A stretch of DNA of 64,000 nt from Lepas anatifera (Eukaryota > Arthropoda > Thecostraca > Lepadidae): positions 1,802,001 to 1,866,000 of the forward strand of contig JAOTON010001680.1 of the NCBI GenBank assembly GCA_034440635.1, given 5' to 3'. Positions 10,050-21,700 of the stretch are shown piece by piece. The notes below the pieces were generated by a model, which was given only the letters and a program-made list of their open reading frames with translations, searched no databases and was not told the origin of the DNA. The position numbers were made by a program, and so were the translations under genes. Each line of letters opens with the position of its first letter. Position 1 is the stretch's first letter.

Positions 10050-12637
10050 TGGTAGCGGTGTAGCTGTAGCGGTTTCCTTTACGTGAAGTAGCGGATAGTA
10101 AAGAAAAATAATCCAAAACCCTCTCTACGCCGAAAGGCGCTTAAGGGACAAATACAAGGTATACAACATAAATAAGCAGCTTTTCATGCATGCAATGTAG
10201 GTAGGTGGAATCTCTAACAGGATGGAGTTGCACACAAAAATGCAAAATGGTGGGTACATTTATCCTCACAAGCTTGCATGAAAGTGGTAGGACTAAATTA
10301 TCGATTACGATTAAATGCTTCTGAACCGATAGACCAAGGAGTTGTAGTTGGTCAGTTGTAATTCTCTGCACGTCTTATAAAATAAATCGTCTAATTTTGG
10401 ACGTAATACACAGATAACTAGTGGTTTTTGTAGACATTTATTTACAGCAAAGCAGCGAAAAGCTGCTTATGAGTGCCTCTTAAGCAGAGTTTGATGATAA
10501 AGGTTGGGATAGCGGAGTAGCGGTCTGCACTTTCGGGATTTTGAAAGAATGGCTCTGCTTGTAACGGCTTCAGCTAGCCTAGGTTGCAGAAGTAGCGGCA
10601 GCGGTTTCAAAGATTTGGTGGTAACGCCCACTTCTGAACGTACTAGTAGTACGTACTTCTTAGTAGTACGTACTATTAGTTCGATCTAATATTTTGAACT
10701 GTTTAGATATTCAAAATGCTAAAAAGTTGTGAGTGTTTGATATAATTGTCCTCGACATTCTTTGACTTGTTGTTCCCATGTCAACTCATTGTGATGGATG
10801 CCGACTTACGGCATGTGTGAAGGATTTTGTCATCACGCGCGAAGTGAGAATTTGGGATTTAAAAGAAAAAAGACTGTTGTCTCACAGACAGTGCGGCACC
10901 AAACTTTCCTGAGTTTGTTGCATGTGTTGTTCGTGGCTCATGTTGGCCCAAGTGTTCCTCTTGCATGTGTTTGGACATTTTTGGTGTGTTGTCTTTCACG
11001 TATGAGTATTGTTTCTAAAATGCCGAGTCTGTGTGCGTCGGTCACTTTCGCGAAAATGGCTGTGTTGTTCACAAGTGTTCTTTGTCTTGGGGCTTATCGT
11101 GAAATTTGTCAGTGTGTGGAAGTGGCGCCCCTGATTGTAAGTGCATAGTTAATCTTCTGCCGTGTGTAGTTTATGTTTTTCCAATGCATCCATAACTTGG
11201 CGTTGTACATTTCCTTCCGCCTGGGCAATGGCTATCAAACTGATATGAGTTGGGCGTTTGGCAATGAAGCAGAAATACGCACACCAATTTCCAACCAGTT
11301 TGAAATAGGCGTTTGCTCAATATGACATTTTGTCTTCCAAATAGCCTGAGGGAAAATGAACAAATGACACTTTTCCGTCATTCTTTTTAGTATCTTAAAA
11401 AAGCTAAGGAGTGCCCATAAATTTTTATTCAACTTTTGACAGAAATTTGCCAGATGCCTTTTGTGAGCTGCACACAAATATAAGGTACTAAGCCTCGTCA
11501 TCTTTCAGATCTCCTGATTTTCCGTCCTTAAGTCATACTGGATTAAAGTAGGTGGGATAGAATATTTTCCTGATGAGAAAAGGTTAGGTAAAATCCAGAT
11601 GGATTAGATGTCTTGGCACTTTACAAACGTTATTTCAGCTTTTTCTGCTTAGAGTGGGGGACCACTTGTCGGAATTCCAAAAAGGGTTGGTTATTGAAAG
11701 CTCATATCTGGAAATAATGCAGCCTCATTTCGTTGCCACCTTCAGTTGCTCAGAGAAACATATAAACTTTTGTTACTAAAACAAAATATGCCTCAATTGG
11801 GTCGAGCCTAAATCTTGCGTGTAATTACGAGGCTAGCTACCAGGGTGCCGCTCGCGGCATGCAACGTCGCGACAGCAAAGCCATCGCCAATATTTATTAT
11901 GTGCCATGCGTGGGAGTAACGCAATTAACATTTAGATCAATGATAGTGTTGCAACCAGATGGCAATGAAATTTCTCCGGGGTCTGAATTATCATCTTAAG
12001 GCACATTTATTTTGAACTTTAAATGTATGCTGAAATTTGATATACTCCGAGAGAGCTTTCGGCGAAGTGAAGCATACCAATACTGGATTCCCGGCACGCT
12101 GTACAAAACTGCCATCTCACTTCAGAACTCAATATAAAAGTAGGGCACTACCTCTAAATCTAGACACTTCACTCTTGCAATGATCACAATGCTTAGTGTT
12201 TTTCAATGCTTAACTCCTTCGTTGTTCCTGTAATATTCTTGCTTCCTTGTGGCCTCTTAAATAGACCCCAAATGTCACCCTGGGCTAAATGTAGGAAAGT
12301 ATGCAGAATTTTATTGATACATTGTTCCAAATGGGCGGTAAAATGTCCATTTGTGTGATTTGAATGTTGGACATGATTAGAGGTGAACTTGACGACTTTG
12401 TAAGCCTATATAGAAAACTTGGGCGTGAGGTGAAACGCCATCTATGGTGAGCTTGGCAACTTGCATCAGTATAAATAAAAGTTATGAGTTTGTCATATTT
12501 CTGTAGCTATAATTTTCGAAAAGATTCAGGTAGTTTTCACCATACATTCATTTGTTTTGCCCTCACTTTGAGCTGTCGACACGCCCTAAACGACCCAAAT
12601 GATGATGTTTTTTGATGTAGTGAAGTGCACTTGTTCA
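10050..12637. other. Mostly unassigned; local GTAGCGG and palindromic repeats
   Basis: Between 10,050 and 10,620 the phrase GTAGCGG or AGTAGCGG recurs several times in no fixed register. At 10,637-10,680 AGTAGTACGTACT-type palindromic phrases occur twice. From 10,700 to 12,637 I see only AT-rich unique-looking DNA. The 116-codon frame at 10,798-11,148 is hydrophobic and cysteine-containing but matches nothing I know. A TATAAAAG at 12,133 has no supporting gene. Confidence 0.45.
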
Positions 12638-12799
12638 CAGGTGGATCCGGGATGGGAGAGGAAAACAGGCATTTCTCCTGAAACCCTCACATTTATGTTG
12701 GGTTTGTATGAAAAAGTATGTTTTTATCATTGTGAGCCATGTTCCCCCCGCTCTGCTCCCCAAATATTGTGCCTAGATCCGCCACTGGCTGGCACGAGT
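12638..12799. mobile_element. Small MITE with CAGTGGCGGATC-type ends
   Basis: The right end reads CCTAGATCCGCCACTG and the left end is its degenerate inverse (CAGGTGGATCCGGG), about 160 bp apart. CAGTGGCGGA-type termini are common in animal hAT-like MITEs. A lone right end of the same kind occurs near 54,357-54,372. Target duplication is not clear here. Confidence 0.5.
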
Positions 12800-13003
12800 G
12801 ATTACTCCAAGCAAGCAGAAGAGGTAATTCGTCCGGTAAGTCGTCCCCAAAAAAAAAACTCATGAAGCTTCTCTGAGCTCTTGCGGCTTCTTGATTCTGA
12901 AGTTAAGCTGACACCAGGGCTGCACGGGGGCTGAGCCACAGCTGCGAACTGTGGAGACAGTGTAGCGGGTCGCAACCGAGCTGAAAAACCCAAGCCCTGA
13001 GCT

Positions 13004-13165
13004 CAGTGGTGGATACAAGGAGGGGGTGAGAGGCCAGTGGACTCCAGACTGCTCCCCTTGAAATGTCAAAGTGCCTATAGTAAATGCATAGCCGGAGGCT
13101 ATTCCGAGGCAATGGCGAGGAAGACTCAAGCCTCCTCCCGAAATGAAGTCCTGGCTGCGCCACTG
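13004..13165 (-). mobile_element. 162-bp hAT-like MITE with 8-bp target duplication
   Basis: The ends are CAGTGGTGGATACAAGGA and, inverted at the right, TCCTGGCTGCGCCACTG. The flanks are CCTGAGCT (12,996-13,003) and CCTGAGCC (13,166-13,173), an 8-bp direct repeat with one mismatch, which fits hAT-type insertion. The internal phrase 'cattgcctcggaatagcc' followed by 'gacatttcaagg' recurs in the opposite orientation at about 60,926-61,070, where another copy interrupts a different repeat. Confidence 0.7.
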
Positions 13166-13173
13166 CCTGAGCC

Positions 13174-14198
13174 TATCTAAAGGAGAGCCTACGCAGACTC
13201 CGTTGAAGTTTTCAAGCAGTCGTGCCGGCGGCCATTGCCAAGTGGTCTGGCGCGACGAAACAATGACGTCAACATTCCAATGCCGGGACCGTTTTATGGC
13301 CTAAGCTTGTTGAGATCATAGGGTTTTTGTGGGCGTAGGAAAAACTTCTGATGATTGAATTTACTTTCAAGTGGCTTTTTTTTATAAGTTTTCGTTGATT
13401 CTTGACATAATCGGCTCAGTGTTTCATCCTCAGAAGACTTACAGTTTTATATAGCTTGAATGGGTCTGGGATTGGCATCAAGGCTGACATCTTGATCCAG
13501 GAAAAGGAGAGGCTTTACATGGGTTAACACGGGCGCACACAAAATCAATGGGAGACTCAAAATATATATATATCAAAATATATATTTTATGGCTCTAAAA
13601 GCTGGAGGAGGGGTGCTGATTTGTCAGGCACCATGATGTCTATGCTGGATTCCTGCTTGGTCTCGATTGTCCTTGGTGTTCTGCTTGGCATCATTGGCCT
13701 TTGGTCTGGGAACATTATGCAGACCTTAGTCGTACATTTCAAGTAAGCGTTAAGGCTCTCAGTGAGAGTGAAGTAGCGAAACGCCAGTAAATATCATGTA
13801 TTGCGAGCTTGAGATTATTTTCAGACTACCAACAGATATCCATGACTTATCATATATACCCCTATTCATCACCTAGAAAGATGAATGAGAGATGGCTATT
13901 GAACGATCTGTTTCGACGTTACTGTGAGTGTGTTTCAGTCTGACTCGTGCTGATGGACATCCGTGTTTGTCTACCTTCTCTTCTTTTCTACCGGTAGGAA
14001 TGGGCAGGAGGGACCCCGGTGGTTCTGGCTTACTTCCTTTTTAAATCAGAATTACTTGCATATATAATGAGCAATGGTCCGAAGCGAAGGCTTACGCTTT
14101 ACTCCGCTACCTCTCGTGGAATGATTTCCTTCGAGCCTCCGTAGTTTGAAAATTGTTACTTGGAAGTGATGACAATCTGATAAGAGACAACCAGCCCC
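13174..14198. other. No assignable content
   Basis: Noncoding DNA with a short AT repeat at 13,561-13,592 (ATATATAT phrases). No recognisable gene or repeat ends. Confidence 0.5.
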
Positions 14199-15194
14199 TT
14201 AACCCTCGCCCCACCGGGGGCATCGATGGCCCCTAAGGTTTTTCGGGATAGCAGAAAAACAAAGAGGCGCGCACCGCGGTTGAGGGCTCTACCTCTCACC
14301 GCATCATTTTGCCACCATCCCTGAAATTTTTTACCCCGGGTCACCCAAGGTCAGGTCACCAGCGAGGTCAACCAAGGTCACCTCACTTCAACTTTAGAGC
14401 TCTGTAAGAGCTACATTTCGAAGTCGATCGATTTGAAGCTTCCTCGCTTTATGGCCCCTCCGGGGTCTACAAGGTGTATATCCGGGATTTTTCGATTTCG
14501 TGCCTAAGGTCAGGTCACGAGGTGACCTCTCCCATTGAAAAGCATGGGGAAAACTGTCTTATGATCTAAAAGTCACAAAAGCGATTGAAAATGCTCAGCT
14601 TGATCGAAAGCGTTCTTGGACACCCTTTCACGGATCCCAGGGGTCATATTTTCCTTTGACTTTTCAAGGTCATCCAAGGTCACCAGGGGTCAAAACAGTA
14701 TTTTGCATAACTTTGCCTAATTAAGCTAGAGCGCTGAAACAAACATCATCGTGTTTGTTTGGTCACTGGCTTTCATTTGATATACGGCAGGTCACTTTCT
14801 GACCTTTCGTGACCTCAGGTCATCTTAGGTCACTAGGTGCCTCTGGAGGTCAAACCACTGGCGGGAGGTCTTTACGTTTCACATAGCGGAAAAGTACTGA
14901 CAATTTCCTATCAAATGTACTTTACCAGACCTCAATAGCTCTAATGGCATAATAGTTATGTCCAGTTTGTTAAGCATTGCATATTTGAGTGAAAATGCCG
15001 ATCATGACCTAATTTGACCTCTGGAGGTCAAACCATTGACCTGGCACTAAAACATGTGAAGTAATTTCTTACTGAATTCACGTGGCTTTCTATTGCACTT
15101 TGCAGATTTGCGCTAAAGCCCATATTTTGGAGTTAGAGGGGGGCCATCGATGGCCCCGGTGGGGCGAGGTGGCGCTGGCCCCGGTGGGGGTTAA
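14199..15194 (-). mobile_element. TTAA-flanked MITE, family 2, copy 2
   Basis: It is the reverse orientation of the element at 5,300-6,314. It starts TTAACCCTCGCCCCACCGGGG and ends CCCCGGTGGGGGTTAA, with ATCGAT-centred palindromes inside both ends. Phrases such as 'tcacctcacttcaactttagagctctg' and 'gtcaaaccactggcggga' match copy 1 in reverse. The right TTAA (15,191-15,194) is also the first four bases of the following family 3 element. Confidence 0.8.
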
Positions 15195-16107
15195 CACGCG
15201 CACTGGAGAGGGGTGTGGTACTAACGCGCATTGGAGAGGGACCTGGTAGGCCCCTAAAGACCTCGGAAACTTTGAGGCGCAGAAAAACGCCGTTCCGAGG
15301 GTGGATGAAGGCTACGGTGAACTACATCATGACATATTTTTATTGACCTAGGTCTATTTATTCACCTATCTTCAAGTTCAAACGAGGTCACAAAGGTCAA
15401 ATCTTGGCCATGCTGGGGACCGAGTGGAAAATGCTGTGATTATGCGGGGAAAAGGCCGAAATAATCTAAAGGCGGACCAGGGTCATAAAAGGAAGGTCAC
15501 AACAGATCTTCCCTACAGTTTTGGGTCAAGGTCATTCAAGGTCATTGACCTATAAGGTCACAATATTGTATAATACTTATAATGTACAATGTGACTAGCA
15601 CTATAGCAACTGTTTGGCGGGAATTGAGGTTTGGCCTTTCCAAATGACCTTTGACCTTGACCTTTGCATTGAGGTACCTTAGCTATGACGACATATCATA
15701 ATATACGCTAGACCGGGTAACGCCATTTGACCGGAAGCACTGGGGTCAGTGACCTTAAAATTGTTGATATGACCTTGACCTATGAACTTTAGCCTTGGCC
15801 TTGGCCTTTATGTGAGGAAACCTTGACATATAATCCCGTTTATATGACGTTATGACGTCACGACTCGATCTAAAATGCTAGTGAACTGGTCCGACCGCGC
15901 GATTACGGCGATCTAAAAATGCAGGTCTGACTTTGAAAGCCTATAGTAAAAACATTCCCAACTAATTAAAAAGAATGTTCACTAATTGACGGGCTATTAA
16001 ATTCTGTTAAATGTGGCTACGTATCGTTTTTCGGCTACGAGCGATTCTTCGGCTGCTTTTGAAAAACAAGTGGGGGCCTCCGAGGCCCCCTCCACTGCGC
16101 GTGTTAA
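15191..16107 (+). mobile_element. TTAA-flanked MITE, family 3, copy 2
   Basis: It starts TTAACACGCGCACTGGAGAG, carries the sub-terminal second copy (CTAACGCGCATTGGAGAGGG), and ends CCCCCTCCACTGCGCGTGTTAA, so it is the best-bounded forward copy. It contains AGGTCA runs and the CRE octamer TGACGTCA at 15,853-15,860. There is no transposase. The conserved core 'gaccgcgcgattacggcgatct' is shared with copy 1. Confidence 0.8.
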
Positions 16108-16142
16108 TCACGTACAAATCATTACTCACATAACAATCGGCA

Positions 16143-16385
16143 GCCCCGGTAGCTCAGTTGGTAGAGCGTTAGGCTCCAGCCCGCTCAGAAATCTGTGCAG
16201 TGGCAGTGCATCGATGAAAGCTTGGAATCGGTTCTCCCGAGACGCTCCGGCGCTCAATAGTTTACCCGACGTACAGGTCGGCTGGCAACTGACTGGTGAG
16301 AGGGTGACCTGAGCGGGGCGGCCGTCCACGTGCTTTGTGGGACGTTAAACTTTGGCTTCTCAATTAGCTCTTCATTACGGAAATT
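16143..16385 (+). repeat. tRNA-derived SINE, family I, copy 1
   Basis: The head CCCCGGTAGCTCAGTTGGTA is a tRNA A-box region. The body runs through 'cccgctcagaaa', 'gtgcagtggcagtgca', 'gaaagcttgga', 'gactggtgagagggtgacctgag' and 'cggccgtcc' to a tail 'gggacgttaaactttggcttctcaatta'. The same order appears reversed at 29,793-29,985. The tRNA-like part does not fold into a full tRNA, so this is a retroposon, not a tRNA gene. Confidence 0.75.
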
Positions 16386-16761
16386 CCTCCTTTGAATGGT
16401 GGGGTCGGAGTTCCGTGATTATTTTTGTGAGGCTTCAATCCCAAAAGCCCAACCTGCAATAATAGCTTAGGAAAAAATAGAAAAACATTATCCGAGCAAG
16501 TCAAATATGGGATTTACTCTTTAGGAATTCCGTGCTACATGGCGCAAATTGTGTGTTCTAAGCGATAAACATTTGGCCGGAAGACTTGCTGCCGCAGAGT
16601 TTGCGGTAAGCAGAGTTTAATCAGCATCCCGGTGCTACCAAACTGTATTTTTGCACCAATCTTTTGATCCTTGAATCACCGGGTGAATAAGGCTGGTTCA
16701 CCTTTCGTATAGTATTAAGCCAAGTTTTTGCTTCTAGAGATTTTGATTCAACCCCAGAGGA
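16386..16761. other. No assignable content
   Basis: AT-rich noncoding DNA between a SINE and a family 3 element. Nothing recognisable. Confidence 0.5.
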
Positions 16762-17494
16762 TTAGCACGCGCACTGGAGGGGGTCTTGGAGGCCCCCACC
16801 ACTTTTTCTGAGGTGGTCGGAAAACAACTCGTAGCCAAAACACGATACTCGACAACATTTGAGATAGTTTAAGGGAGCACCGATTGGTGAAATTTTGAAA
16901 ATCAGTCGATAATTACTTAGCTGATAGGCATTTTGAGATCGCTACAATCGCGCGGTCAGGCTAATTCGCTTGTATTGGAGACCGAATGATGACGTCTTCA
17001 CGCCATATAACCGGGATGATATGGCAGTCACCTCACATGAAGGTCAAGGTCAAAGGTCACATCAGCGCTTCAAGCCCATTGACACAAGTTCGGCCGGTCA
17101 AATGGAGTTGCCCGATCTCACGTATATTATGCTAAGGCGTCATAGTTAAGGTAATTCAATGTAAAAGTCAAGGTCAAAGGTCATGGATAAAGGTATATCC
17201 TCATTTCCGCCAAACAGCCGCTATAGTCCTATTCATAGTTTACGTACATTATAGGTAGTACACCATATTGTGACCTGAGAGGTCAATGACCTTGGATGAC
17301 CTTGACCCCAAATTTGTAGGAAAGATTCCTTGTGACCTTCTCTCTATGACCCTGGTCCACCTTTAGGTTATTCCCGTCCTTGTCGCGCATTATCACGGCA
17401 TTTCCCAATGGGTCCCGAGCACAGCCAAGGGGGCCTACCAGCCCCCCTCCCCCAGTGCGCGTTAGTGTTAGACCCTCTGCAGTGCAGGTGTCAA
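16762..17494 (-). mobile_element. TTAA-type MITE, family 3, copy 3 (shortened)
   Basis: The left edge is TTAGCACGCGCACTGGAGGG and the right edge is CCCCAGTGCGCGTTAGTG followed by AGTGCAGGTGTCAA. Both boundary tetramers are one base off TTAA. It is the reverse orientation of copies 1 and 2, about 180 bp shorter than they are, and is presumably internally deleted. It is dense in AGGTCA/TGACCT. Confidence 0.7.
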
Positions 17495-17657
17495 ATGCAA
17501 ACCCGAATGGGTACGGTGATTTTCCTGCCCGGATAGTATCACGAAATTTGTCAGTTTCCAACTAGGTTGAACTTAAGCTGTACTAGTGTTCCTAACTCTC
17601 TCCTACAGCTGGAGTGGCTGTTTTTTCGCTTTTTGGTTGTATTTTTCTCCAATAACA

Positions 17658-18674
17658 TTAACCCGCGCCCCACCGGGGTCCGGCGTAACTTGCGCCCCAT
17701 CGGGGGCCATCGATGGCCACTTCTAACTCCGAAAATATGGGGACTAGCGCAAATCTGTTAAGTGCATTAGAAAGCTCTTTGAATTAAGTAAGATTTTAAT
17801 TGGCATGTTTAAACACTCAGGTCAGTGGTTTGACCTGCAGATGTCAAGTTGGGTCACAATAGGCTATTTCCACTAAAATATGTGATGCCTAAGAAAACTG
17901 GGCATAGCTCTCATGTCAGTAGAGCTATTGAGGTCTGGTAAGTACATTTGAGACAAAATACCAGTAATTTTTCTGCTATGTGAAACACAATGACCTTCTG
18001 CGAGTGGCTTGACCTCCAGAGGTCATCTCGTGACCTGATATTACCTGAGGTCACGAAATGTCAGAAAATGACCTTGCCGTATATCAAATGAATGCAATGA
18101 CGAGCCAGACACGATTACGTTTGATTCAGCGCTCTAGCTTAGTTAAGTCAAAAGTTATCGTCAAAATATTGCTTTTGACCCCTGGTGACCTGTGATGACC
18201 TCAGATAGGTCAAAGAATGAATATCATCCCTGGGATCCGTAAAATGGTATCCAAGAACGCTTGTGGGAGTAATTTGAGCATTTGCAATAATTTGTGTGAC
18301 TTTTAGATTACAAGACTGCTTTTCCCATGTTTTTCAGTTGGATAGGTCATCTTGTGACTTGACCTCAGGTCACGAAATCGAAAAATCCCAGAGATACATT
18401 TTTTAGACCCTGAAGAGGTGATCAAGTGTAGGAAGTTTCAAATCGACCGGCTTAGAAGTGTAGCTATGGTAGACCTCAAAACTTGAAGTGAGGTGACTTT
18501 GTTTGACCTCGCCTAGTGACCTGACCTTGTGTGACTTTGGGTAAAAATTTCAGGAATTGTGTATAAAATGATGAAGTGAGAGGTAGAGCGCTCAACCGCA
18601 GTGCTGCGCCTCGTCGTTTTTCTGTTATTCCGAAAAAAACAGGTTGGCATGATGGCCCCGGTGAGGCGAGGGTT
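17658..18674 (+). mobile_element. TTAA-type MITE, family 2, copy 3
   Basis: It starts TTAACCCGCGCCCCACCGGGG and carries GGGGGCCATCGATGGCC just inside. It follows copy 1 phrase by phrase. The right end, near 18,655-18,674, is GGCCCCGGTGAGGCGAGGGTT, where the TTAA has decayed. No coding capacity. Confidence 0.75.
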
Positions 18675-20229
18675 GGTGTATACATATCGGTTTTCTTTTC
18701 TTGATATTTCACCTTGCATTCAACATATTTGTAACGCTCAGGCCACGGCTATATGAAAACGGTGGTTTAAGACGTATATTTGCATGTAGCGTGGATGTAT
18801 CGGAAATAATTTATAATCCTTTTTCAAGTATCTGGTCCGTACTTTGCTCTGGAACCGTTTTTAATTTCTGGGGCGTAATACTGTCAGTGGCTGAAATCGC
18901 CCTCAAACCCAAATAGACGCACACACGCACGACATATTGGATTTCCTGGCGCAGTGTGCCGTGGATCAGGGAGCTGCGCGTGGGCGGACGCTGAAAGTTG
19001 GGAGCGTTGGCGGTGCTTAAGAGGATAGAGAGCCTTCTGAACAAGTGCGATAGCTTTGAACACTATCGGAGCGGCTGGGGAGAGTCCGGATGCGCGGCCC
19101 GGCCGTCGGATAAGATAGAAGCTTCGGAACGTGGCGGCAGCTGTCTGAGCACTGGGTCCCAGCGAAGCGCGCCAGCGGCCCACCTGACCCACTTCTGGGC
19201 TGGTGCACCCTGAATGTTTGTTTCTCCAACACTGTGTCCCCACCGTGACACGTTTACTAAGCCGGAGAGGTGAAACACAGGTTGGCGAGGAGGTGGAGGC
19301 GAAGGCGTACTAAATTGTTTTACCGAGTGGGCGCTCAGCGCACGCCAAATGTCGTCAAATTACCTTCACTTCAAGATACGTTCTTGAACATTAAAGCTAC
19401 ATAATATCTACTTTTCTAGATATATGAAAAACTATGTTCATGTTACACGAGGTACCGTTTATAATTTCAATAAAAGGCACCTACATATTTTGGTTTTAGT
19501 TTTAGTATGTTTATATACATCACTCAACATACCGACACCTATTGCTAATTTTAGCATCCAATTTAGCTTCAGTTTTAGCTTATTTATTTATTTAATTCGC
19601 AAACGGACAAAACATCCAATGGAAGGAGAAGTCAGTTGGTGAAAACATTATATATATACATATACAAGTAAACTAACAAGGGCTGCTTATTAAAACCTAG
19701 AATATTGATCTTGAAGCTTGTCTCCTTACGCTTGCACATGAACGCCGTAATTTTTCAGAGAATATGTTACCATGATTAGTAAAATCGCAGCACTCAAACA
19801 CATGCAGATATGTCGTGGCCGTGCCAACTACTCACATAATATGGAGAAAATACGTAGAAATCCTGGGCCTGAAGGTACACAAAACAGTTGTCACAAAGCC
19901 ATTGCGATCCCTGAACGCAGTGTTACTGGCGTTTAATATACCTTAGAACGGAAATTCGGAAGGTGGTGACGTCACTGAAAGGGAAATATACGCTGTATCC
20001 ACCACAGGGGTCCCAGGATTGCCGATCGGGGGAGGGGCACATGATGGGGAATTTGGCGCCATCCGGTCCAGATGGGCGTCACTTTTAGACGGGAAAACTT
20101 TGGTGGGCGCCAAATGTTATCGTTGCGGCGCGGAGAATCGCATCCTGGAAATGTATGCGAAAGTCTTAGTCTTAGAGTAGTAGGTATGCGAAAGTCTTAG
20201 AGTAGGTTAAAAAGTAGAACAAGTCTTAG
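18675..20229. other. Unassigned, with a GC-rich CpG-containing patch at 18,940-19,260
   Basis: The patch at 18,940-19,260 is clearly richer in GC and CpG than its surroundings and is open in several frames on both strands (the longest is 119 codons, minus, 18,884-19,243). None resembles a known domain, and multi-frame openness is expected of GC-rich DNA. The remainder is AT-rich with no recognised repeat. 20,160-20,230 has three 'gtcttagagt' phrases. Confidence 0.4.
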
Positions 20230-21250
20230 AGTTGGCTAGAAGACAAGGACTCGTTTTGTTGGTCCGAATGGTATTTCAGTCAAGTGAAGAATTAATACTG
20301 CACACGATCCGCTCGTTCGTCGTGGGATTTGGCAGCCCCTGCCCAGATGATACTGCTGGATTCCAGCACAGATCGAACACTAACCAAGGAAGCGCCAATA
20401 CAAATGCAGATTTTCCATTAAATTTGCTTTCTCTACATGCCGTTTGGATTGGACGAATTAGAGACCCAGGCGCCCGATTAGCCCGACTAACAATGCTTGC
20501 AACATGGGGACCGAATGTCAATGTCACAGCAAGGGTGACTCCCAGATCCCAAATCTCGTCGATGGTTTCTAGTGAACCCTCAGCTGCAGTCATCACTGGG
20601 AGTATCAGTCCTGTGGTAAATTTTGAAGTCGTCAGCGTGACATGTCGTCTGGTCAAGAGCACGCCTGAGGTTCATTGGGAAATATTTGAATTTGATGGAT
20701 TTAGTTTTAAACCCCACAGTAAGACCACGTGATTAAGGCTGCTCAGCTGCAGTCAGCAATGGGAGTATCAATCCTTTGGTACATTTTGAAGTCGTCAGCG
20801 TACATCAGGCAACCTCACTGAATTTCTTGAGGTAGATTATAAATTAAAAGCAAAAGCATAAGGGGGACGAAAGTACACTTCCGGGCACCCTAGGGACAAC
20901 AGTTTTTCAGCCAGACGATTTTCTAGTCACAATAATCCTCTAGCGTCTATCCGAGAGATTGGAGACAAACCAGTCCAATGCAGAATCCGGCAGGTGATAT
21001 GAATTTCTCAGTTGTGGACGATGGGCTGATGACTGACACTTTGGAATGCGGCCAAATAGTCCGTATACATTGTGTGTGTCTGATGTCCCTCGAACACAGT
21101 CCCCCAGGCCGAGCTGAAGTAGATCACCAGAGACGATACAGGATCGTCGAGGGAGAAATACATGCTGTTCGGAACATAGTGCGGGGGAATGGCACGGTTG
21201 GTTGTAGATCATGCATCCAAAAGATGTTTTGCAAATATGGATATCAGGCT
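20230..21250 (-). pseudogene. Decayed non-LTR retrotransposon (LINE) reverse transcriptase fragment
   Basis: Reading the minus strand in shifting frames gives LINE RT landmarks in the right order. They are YTDYLAAFQSVSH (motif A region, about 21,030-21,070), DSALDWFVSNLSDRR (about 20,942-20,990), VPGSVLSSPL (motif B region, about 20,870-20,900), YADDFKMY (motif C, 20,779-20,802), DLGVTLAVTLTFGPH with SRANRAPG (about 20,460-20,550) and VRSVLESSSIIWAGAAKSH (about 20,330-20,385). Several stops and frameshifts make it non-functional. The motif C segment is tandemly duplicated about 163 bp away (ADDFKIYHR at 20,613-20,638). The clade is not determined; it is of the jockey/CR1/I type. Confidence 0.75.
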
Positions 21251-21487
21251 AACAGAAGGGTAATTCCAGGGGTACTTTCTATCACCTTTTTGTGATGAGA
21301 GTAATGTTTGCCAACTTCCAGCGTGCCGGTGTTCTGTCGATGTTTTAAATGTTTACTTCACCTACTCATGAAAACATAAATACCACACTTGGCACTTTGC
21401 TACATTAGTAGCTGGTATGCGGTCAGTAAGTGCAATATGCATATTATATGGCATTAGTGCTCTGAGCGTATACACATCATGCTTAAG

Positions 21488-21700
21488 GCTCTGGGTGGCG
21501 CAGTGGGCAGCACATGGTTCGGTTCGATCGCGTAACTTCTACAGTGAGGAAAGGGTCGTGGGCTCAACCCCGCCCAGAGACAGGGTTAGACATCCTAACT
21601 GGCTTCAGTCTAGTTCTTCTTACCCTTCGACGTCAACATTGCAGTTGTCACGTCGGTGAACCCCTAGACAAATCCGTCCCTTGCAATTTCCCCAAAAGGT
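21488..21700 (+). repeat. tRNA-derived SINE, family II, copy 1
   Basis: The head GGGTGGCGCAGTGGGCAGCA and, about 70 bases later, GTGGGCTCAACCCCGCCCAG form an A-box/B-box pair. The tail includes 'agagacagggtt' and a 'gtcacgtcggtgaaccccta' end. The same order of landmarks is found at 42,226-42,420 and 48,550-48,690. Confidence 0.65.

Noticed and set aside
12133..12180. Promoter at TATAAAAG with a downstream TCACTC
   Set aside because: The spacing to the initiator-like site is 38 bp, longer than usual, and no exon follows.
18884..19243. 119-codon minus frame as a coding exon
   Set aside because: GC-rich patch open in several frames on both strands, with no known domain and no convincing splice-site pair.
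20232..20732. 166-codon + frame
   Set aside because: It is the antisense of the decayed LINE, whose RT motifs read on the minus strand.
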